From CAJQQY01 sp964352225 (GTDB taxonomy: Bacteria; Bacteroidota; Bacteroidia; Chitinophagales; Saprospiraceae), in contig CAYGRM010000296.1 of NCBI GenBank assembly GCA_964352225.1, positions 1-8,629 on the forward strand: 8,629 bases of DNA, in the 5' to 3' direction. Positions 4,940 to 8,629 of this stretch are shown here, in pieces. The notes under the pieces are model-generated. The model made no database searches and was not told the origin of the DNA. It saw nothing but the letters and a program-made list of their open reading frames with translations. A program made the translations under genes and the position numbers. The stretch's first letter is position 1, and the number at the start of each line of letters is the position of its first letter.

Positions 4940-5857
4940 ATGAAATTTGGTAAGTTGCCCGATATCTCAAATATTGTTTTTTCCCTCCCAAATGAACCTG
5001 AAGAAAATACAACTATTTTATCCTCTTTTCCAAAAACGAATACTCCTCCAAAAATCTACATCGGTTGCACCGGTTGGAGTATGAAAGAATGGGTTGGAAA
5101 AGTTTATCCACCAAAAACCCCAACCAAAGATTACTTAAAACACTATGCTAAACAATTTAATACCATTGAATTAAACACGACTCATTATCGAATCCCAAGT
5201 GAGGCAAATATCGAAAAGTGGAAAAATGAATCTACTGCCGATTTCAAGTTTTGTCCAAAAATTCCACAAGTGATTAGCCATAGTGCTGACTTGGGATTAA
5301 ATAATAATGCGTTGGATGATTTTTGCAAAAATATTCTACTTTTGGAGGAGAAATTAGGTTGCTGTTTTATGCAATTGCCTCCTTATTTTGGAATTGATCG
5401 ACTAGGTATTTTAGAGCATTTTATCAACAGATTTCCAAGTGAAATTCGATTAGCGATTGAATTCCGACATGAAAGCATTTTTTCCAATAAAAAAAATCAA
5501 AAAGAGGTCGCTGATTTATTAAAAAAGTATAATATTGCTTGGGTAAATACTGATGTGGCAGGACGACGAGATGTTTTGCATTTACAATTAACTACCAATA
5601 TTGTCATGATCCGATTTGTTGGAAATGGACTACATCCAACTGATTATCAACGAATTGACGAGTGGGTACAAAAGTTAAAGCATTGGTCTAAGCAAGGTCT
5701 TCCTGAAATTTATTTTTTCCCGCATGAACCTGACAATATTTTAGCTCCTGATTTATCTTTATATTTGACTGAAGAGCTACAGAAGGATTTTGAAGTGAGC
5801 ACCAGAGGCCCAAAATTTTATGATGAAGATGATGGAAAGCAAATGTCTCTTTTTTAA
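4940..5857 (+). CDS. DUF72 (YecE-like) TIM-barrel protein with a C-terminal clamp-binding-like motif
   Basis: 305 residues. The DUF72 domain runs from about residue 39 to 285. It opens with 'IYIGCTGWSMKEWVGKVYP' and continues with 'FNTIELNTTHYRIPS' (73-87), 'FKFCPKIPQVISH' (102-114), 'FMQLPPYFG' (143-151) and 'LAIEFRHESIF' (171-181), all characteristic. The family adopts a TIM-barrel fold related to xylose-isomerase-like enzymes, and its reaction is unknown. The N-terminus 'MKFGKLPDI' with a roughly 38-residue lead is typical of Bacteroidota members and supports the ATG at 4940. The acidic, probably flexible tail ends exactly in 'QMSLF' (301-305), which fits the bacterial beta-sliding-clamp-binding consensus QL[SD]LF. 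The protein is cytoplasmic, with no signal peptide. It lies 11 bases after the cREC gene and 12 bases before the ATG of the LOG gene. The family is certain; its function is not established. Confidence 0.9.
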   Translation: MKFGKLPDISNIVFSLPNEPEENTTILSSFPKTNTPPKIYIGCTGWSMKEWVGKVYPPKTPTKDYLKHYAKQFNTIELNTTHYRIPSEANIEKWKNESTADFKFCPKIPQVISHSADLGLNNNALDDFCKNILLLEEKLGCCFMQLPPYFGIDRLGILEHFINRFPSEIRLAIEFRHESIFSNKKNQKEVADLLKKYNIAWVNTDVAGRRDVLHLQLTTNIVMIRFVGNGLHPTDYQRIDEWVQKLKHWSKQGLPEIYFFPHEPDNILAPDLSLYLTEELQKDFEVSTRGPKFYDEDDGKQMSLF

Positions 5858-5869
5858 TAATAATTGATC

Positions 5870-6451
5870 ATGATTAATAAAGTAACCATCTATTGTTCAT
5901 CCAGCAATAGTCTTCCTCAAAAGTATTATGAGGAAACTAAAAAAATTGGAGAACTCCTTGCTCAAGAAAATATTACCATCATTTACGGTGGAGGTTCATC
6001 AGGCCTGATGGGGACATTGGCAGATAGTGCTTTAGAAAATAAAGGGAGAGTAATTGGAGTAATTCCAAGGTTTATGAAAGCGGTGGAATGGGATCACAAA
6101 GGCGTGAACCTCATGATCGAAACTGAGGATATGGCTGAGCGAAAAAAAATATTAATCGAAGGAACTGATGCAGTTATTGCTTTGCCAGGAGGAGTCGGAA
6201 CATTCGAAGAATTATTTGAAGTATTGAGTGCAAAACGATTGGGACTTTTTACCAAACCAATCATCATTTATAATTTTGAGGGATTTTATAATCCAATTAT
6301 CGAAATGTTAGAAACTTGTGTGGAGGAGAATTTTATGGGACAACAACATCGAGAAATTTGGACAGAAGTAACTCAACTGAATCACCTAATTGATGCGATA
6401 AAAAATGCTCCAGCTTGGAGTGAATCCGCCATTGATCAAGCGAAGACTTAA
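5870..6451 (+). CDS. LOG / TIGR00730 family nucleoside-monophosphate phosphoribohydrolase
   Basis: 193 residues from the ATG at 5870. A TTG six bases earlier (5864) is in frame but is a weaker start. The Rossmann-fold LOG family hydrolyses the N-glycosidic bond of nucleoside 5'-monophosphates, releasing the base and ribose 5-phosphate; plant-type members activate cytokinins, and bacterial members act on AMP-like or cytokinin nucleotides. Diagnostic motifs are present: 'YGGGSSGLMGTLA' (39-51), 'MAERKK' (88-93) with the conserved Arg-Lys, and 'PGGVGTFEE' (106-114) with the catalytic or ribose-binding E113/E114. The length is normal for the family. The name 'lysine decarboxylase' sometimes applied to this family is not supported by its chemistry. 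It sits in the operon 12 bases after the DUF72 stop and 18 bases before ppk. The exact nucleotide substrate cannot be read from sequence. Confidence 0.9.
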   Translation: MINKVTIYCSSSNSLPQKYYEETKKIGELLAQENITIIYGGGSSGLMGTLADSALENKGRVIGVIPRFMKAVEWDHKGVNLMIETEDMAERKKILIEGTDAVIALPGGVGTFEELFEVLSAKRLGLFTKPIIIYNFEGFYNPIIEMLETCVEENFMGQQHREIWTEVTQLNHLIDAIKNAPAWSESAIDQAKT

Positions 6452-6469
6452 GTTTTAAAACAAATTGAA

Positions 6470-8563
6470 ATGACTAGAGAGATTACAGAAGATGATAAAT
6501 CATATCCTTATATCCACCGAGATATAAGTTGGCTATATTTTAATGAAAGGGTGCTGCAAGAGGCGGAAGATTCTTCTATGCCCTTGTTTGAAAAGATTAA
6601 ATTCTTAGCTATTTACTCCAATAACTTGGGAGAGTTTTTTAGAGTACGAGTAGCCAATTTGCGAAACTTGGTTCGTGTTGGAAAAAAAACCAAAAAGAAA
6701 TTAGACTACGATCCCAAGGAAATATTAAAGCGAGTTTTAAAAATTGTTACTCAACAACAAATTAAATTTTCCGAAATATTTAATACCCAAATCATTCCAG
6801 AGCTGAGTAAAAGTGGAATCAACTTACTACGTTATGATGATCTGGCAGATGAGCAAAAAGAATTTGTTAATACTTATATCCAAGATGAACTGCAACCACA
6901 CATCCAACCAGTTCTATTAGTAAAAAATAAAATACGTCCATTTCTTAATAATTCGGAATTGTATTTAGCAATCTTATTAAAAGATAAAAGTGCAGGACTG
7001 GCAGAGGTGAATGAACATTATGCGATCCTAAAAATACCTTCTGAGTACCTACCTCGATTTATCGAATTACCGAATTCAAATGGCCGAAATGATATTATCA
7101 TATTGGATGATATTGTCCGTAGAGCGGTGACGTGGATGTTTCCTGGTTATCATATTGTTGATTCTTATTCGATAAAATTAACGCGTGACGCGGAGCTTTA
7201 TATTGATGATGAATTTTCGGGAGATCTTTTATCAAAAATAAAACATAGCCTTAAAAAACGAAATGTTGGTCCAGCATCTCGGTTAGTTTACGATTCCGCT
7301 ATGCCTATTCAATTACTGGATTTCTTGATTGAATCATTTGAATTAAATAAATATGACTTGATCCCTGAAGGAAGGTATCACAATAATTTTGACTTTTTCC
7401 AATTTCCTAGTTTTGGAAAAAATCATATGAAAATTACACCACTTCCTCCACTTGATTATCCAGCCCTAACCCCTGAGTCTAGTATTTTTGAAGAAATCAA
7501 AAAGAAAGACCATATGGTTCATTTTCCATATCATACCTATGAACCGGTGATTCGTTTTTTTGAAGATGCAGCTAATGACCCAAATGTAACTGAAATCAGA
7601 ATCGTTCAATATCGAGTAGCTAAAAAATCTAGAATCATGCAAGCGATGATGAAAGCTGCTAGATCAGGAAAAAAAGTTCATGCTTTTATTGAAGTCAAAG
7701 CGAGATTTGACGAAGAAGCAAATTTAAGATGGGGAGAAAGTTTGGAAAAGGCAGGAGTAAAAGTAAGCTATAGTTTTCCTGGACTTAAAGTTCACTCAAA
7801 ATTGGCGATGGTCAAAAGAATTGAAAATGAAAAGACCAAAATTTACACTTATTTAAGCTCTGGAAATTTTCATGAAGACACCGCTAAAATTTACACCGAT
7901 TTAGGATTTTTTACGGCTGATAAAAAAATAACTCGAGAAGTTAGTGAAGTCTTCTCCATTTTAGAATCGGTAGATCACCGACCAGTTAAATTTCAACACT
8001 TATTGGTTGGGCAATTTAATTTGAGGCCAGATCTTAAAAAATTAATCAATCAAGAAATAGCCAATGTAAAAGCAGGAAAAACTGCTCGAATGATTTTGAA
8101 AATGAATAGTTTGGAAGATAAAGAGATGATTATCAAACTATATGAAGCTAGTCAGGCAGGGGTAAAAATCAAAATGATTATTCGTGGATTATGTTGTTTG
8201 ACTCCTGGTATCAAAGGGTTAAGTGACAATATCGAAATTATTAGTATTGTTGATAGATTTTTGGAGCACAGCCGAGTTTTTATTTTTCATAATGACGGTG
8301 ATGAAAAAATTTATATCTCTTCGGCAGATTGGATGTATCGTAATCTTAGCAAGCGTATCGAGACTGCTTTCCCTGTATATGATGAAGAATTAAAAAAAGA
8401 AATAAAATCTATCCTTGCGATTCAGCTACAGGATAATGTCAAGGCAAGAATTATTGATAGGTATAATCAGAATAAATTTAGCATAGGAAATTCCGAGATG
8501 CCAGTTCGTTCTCAAACTTCCACCTACTATTACTATAAAAACAAAGCGAAAGAAGAATTTTAA
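6470..8563 (+). CDS. ppk1: Polyphosphate kinase 1
   Basis: 697 residues, full length for PPK1, which reversibly transfers the gamma-phosphate of ATP to long-chain polyphosphate. The N-terminal domain begins 'YIHRDISWLYFNERVL' (14-29) with 'SNNLGEFFRVRVANL' (50-64). The middle domain leads to 'HFPYHTYEPVIRFF' (351-364). The two phospholipase-D-like catalytic domains follow, with 'ARFDEEAN' (411-418), 'GLKVHSKL' (438-445) carrying the His that is autophosphorylated in the family (H442), 'RGLCCLTPG' (572-580), 'DRFLEHSRVF' (595-604) with the second catalytic His (H600), and 'SADWMYRNL' (618-626). 'IVQYRVA' (378-384) replaces the more usual 'TLYR' form, a modest deviation. The enzyme is cytoplasmic or peripheral to the membrane. 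It is the last gene of the plus-strand operon, and no clear terminator follows within the window. All catalytic residues I could check are present. Confidence 0.96.
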   Translation: MTREITEDDKSYPYIHRDISWLYFNERVLQEAEDSSMPLFEKIKFLAIYSNNLGEFFRVRVANLRNLVRVGKKTKKKLDYDPKEILKRVLKIVTQQQIKFSEIFNTQIIPELSKSGINLLRYDDLADEQKEFVNTYIQDELQPHIQPVLLVKNKIRPFLNNSELYLAILLKDKSAGLAEVNEHYAILKIPSEYLPRFIELPNSNGRNDIIILDDIVRRAVTWMFPGYHIVDSYSIKLTRDAELYIDDEFSGDLLSKIKHSLKKRNVGPASRLVYDSAMPIQLLDFLIESFELNKYDLIPEGRYHNNFDFFQFPSFGKNHMKITPLPPLDYPALTPESSIFEEIKKKDHMVHFPYHTYEPVIRFFEDAANDPNVTEIRIVQYRVAKKSRIMQAMMKAARSGKKVHAFIEVKARFDEEANLRWGESLEKAGVKVSYSFPGLKVHSKLAMVKRIENEKTKIYTYLSSGNFHEDTAKIYTDLGFFTADKKITREVSEVFSILESVDHRPVKFQHLLVGQFNLRPDLKKLINQEIANVKAGKTARMILKMNSLEDKEMIIKLYEASQAGVKIKMIIRGLCCLTPGIKGLSDNIEIISIVDRFLEHSRVFIFHNDGDEKIYISSADWMYRNLSKRIETAFPVYDEELKKEIKSILAIQLQDNVKARIIDRYNQNKFSIGNSEMPVRSQTSTYYYYKNKAKEEF

Positions 8564-8629
8564 AAAAAAGTGGAACTAAGAGACTGTTTTGAATTATGTC
8601 GCTAACTTTTTTATGCGTCTTTTTTCACC
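8564..8629. other. Non-coding edge sequence, possible insertion-sequence tip
   Basis: After the ppk1 stop there is an A8-containing stretch, then 'GAGACTGTTTTGAATT' from 8580, then T-rich sequence to the window end. No strong terminator hairpin is visible: the only pairing, AAAAAAGT with ACTTTTTT, has a loop of over 30 bases. 'GAGACTGTTTT...' resembles the terminal inverted repeats of some bacterial insertion sequences, but only one end would lie inside the window and no transposase is visible. Confidence 0.25.

Noticed and set aside
5864..5869. TTG at 5864 as the start of the LOG gene
   Set aside because: An ATG two codons later at 5870 gives the standard N-terminus 'MINKVTIYCSSSN' and is the better start.
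8564..8620. AAAAAAGT / ACTTTTTT as a ppk1 terminator hairpin
   Set aside because: The stem is nearly all A-T with a loop above 30 bases, too weak to call.

Overview
The window is AT-rich DNA that reads as a member of the Bacteroidota, most likely a Saprospira/Lewinella-type lineage. The evidence is a short lipoprotein signal peptide with an SLC-type lipobox, A-rich stretches instead of Shine-Dalgarno sites before the start codons, and proteins whose form is familiar from that group (PPK1, a DUF72 protein with the 'MKFGK' N-terminus, and a DsrMK/HdrDE-like two-gene Fe-S operon). Two runs of exactly ten N (358-367 and 2231-2240) are scaffold gaps, so this is a draft and probably metagenome-derived assembly.

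Layout. (1) 3-411, plus strand: the 3' end of a beta-propeller-like gene. It is interrupted by an in-frame TAA at 306-308 and by a gap, yet its family sequence visibly continues past both. (2) 520-1521, plus: an uncharacterised secreted lipoprotein. (3) 1521-1573: a perfect 23-bp inverted repeat that serves as a bidirectional terminator between convergent transcription units. (4) 3813-1588, minus: a two-gene operon with a membrane cytochrome-b-like/two-[4Fe-4S] protein first and a soluble CCG-domain protein second. Together they look like a menaquinone-linked, heterodisulfide-reductase-type electron-transfer module. The second gene contains a scaffold gap with a duplicated, anomalously GC-rich flank, which looks like an assembly chimera. 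(5) 3814-4021: a divergent intergenic region with two small palindromes. (6) 4022-8563, plus: five closely spaced genes, probably one operon, encoding a PyrR-like phosphoribosyltransferase, a cREC receiver-like protein, a DUF72 TIM-barrel protein ending in a beta-clamp-binding-like motif, a LOG/TIGR00730 nucleotide phosphoribohydrolase and polyphosphate kinase PPK1. (7) 8564-8629: non-coding sequence at the edge, possibly the tip of an insertion sequence.

The plus-strand operon is the most interesting part. It combines enzymes that make or break the base-phosphoribose bond (phosphoribosyltransferase and LOG) with polyphosphate synthesis, a receiver-like domain from a family proposed to handle cyclic phosphates, and a possible DNA-sliding-clamp ligand. 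A nucleotide-salvage or stress theme is plausible but is inference. No CRISPR array, tRNA, rRNA or complete mobile element was seen.
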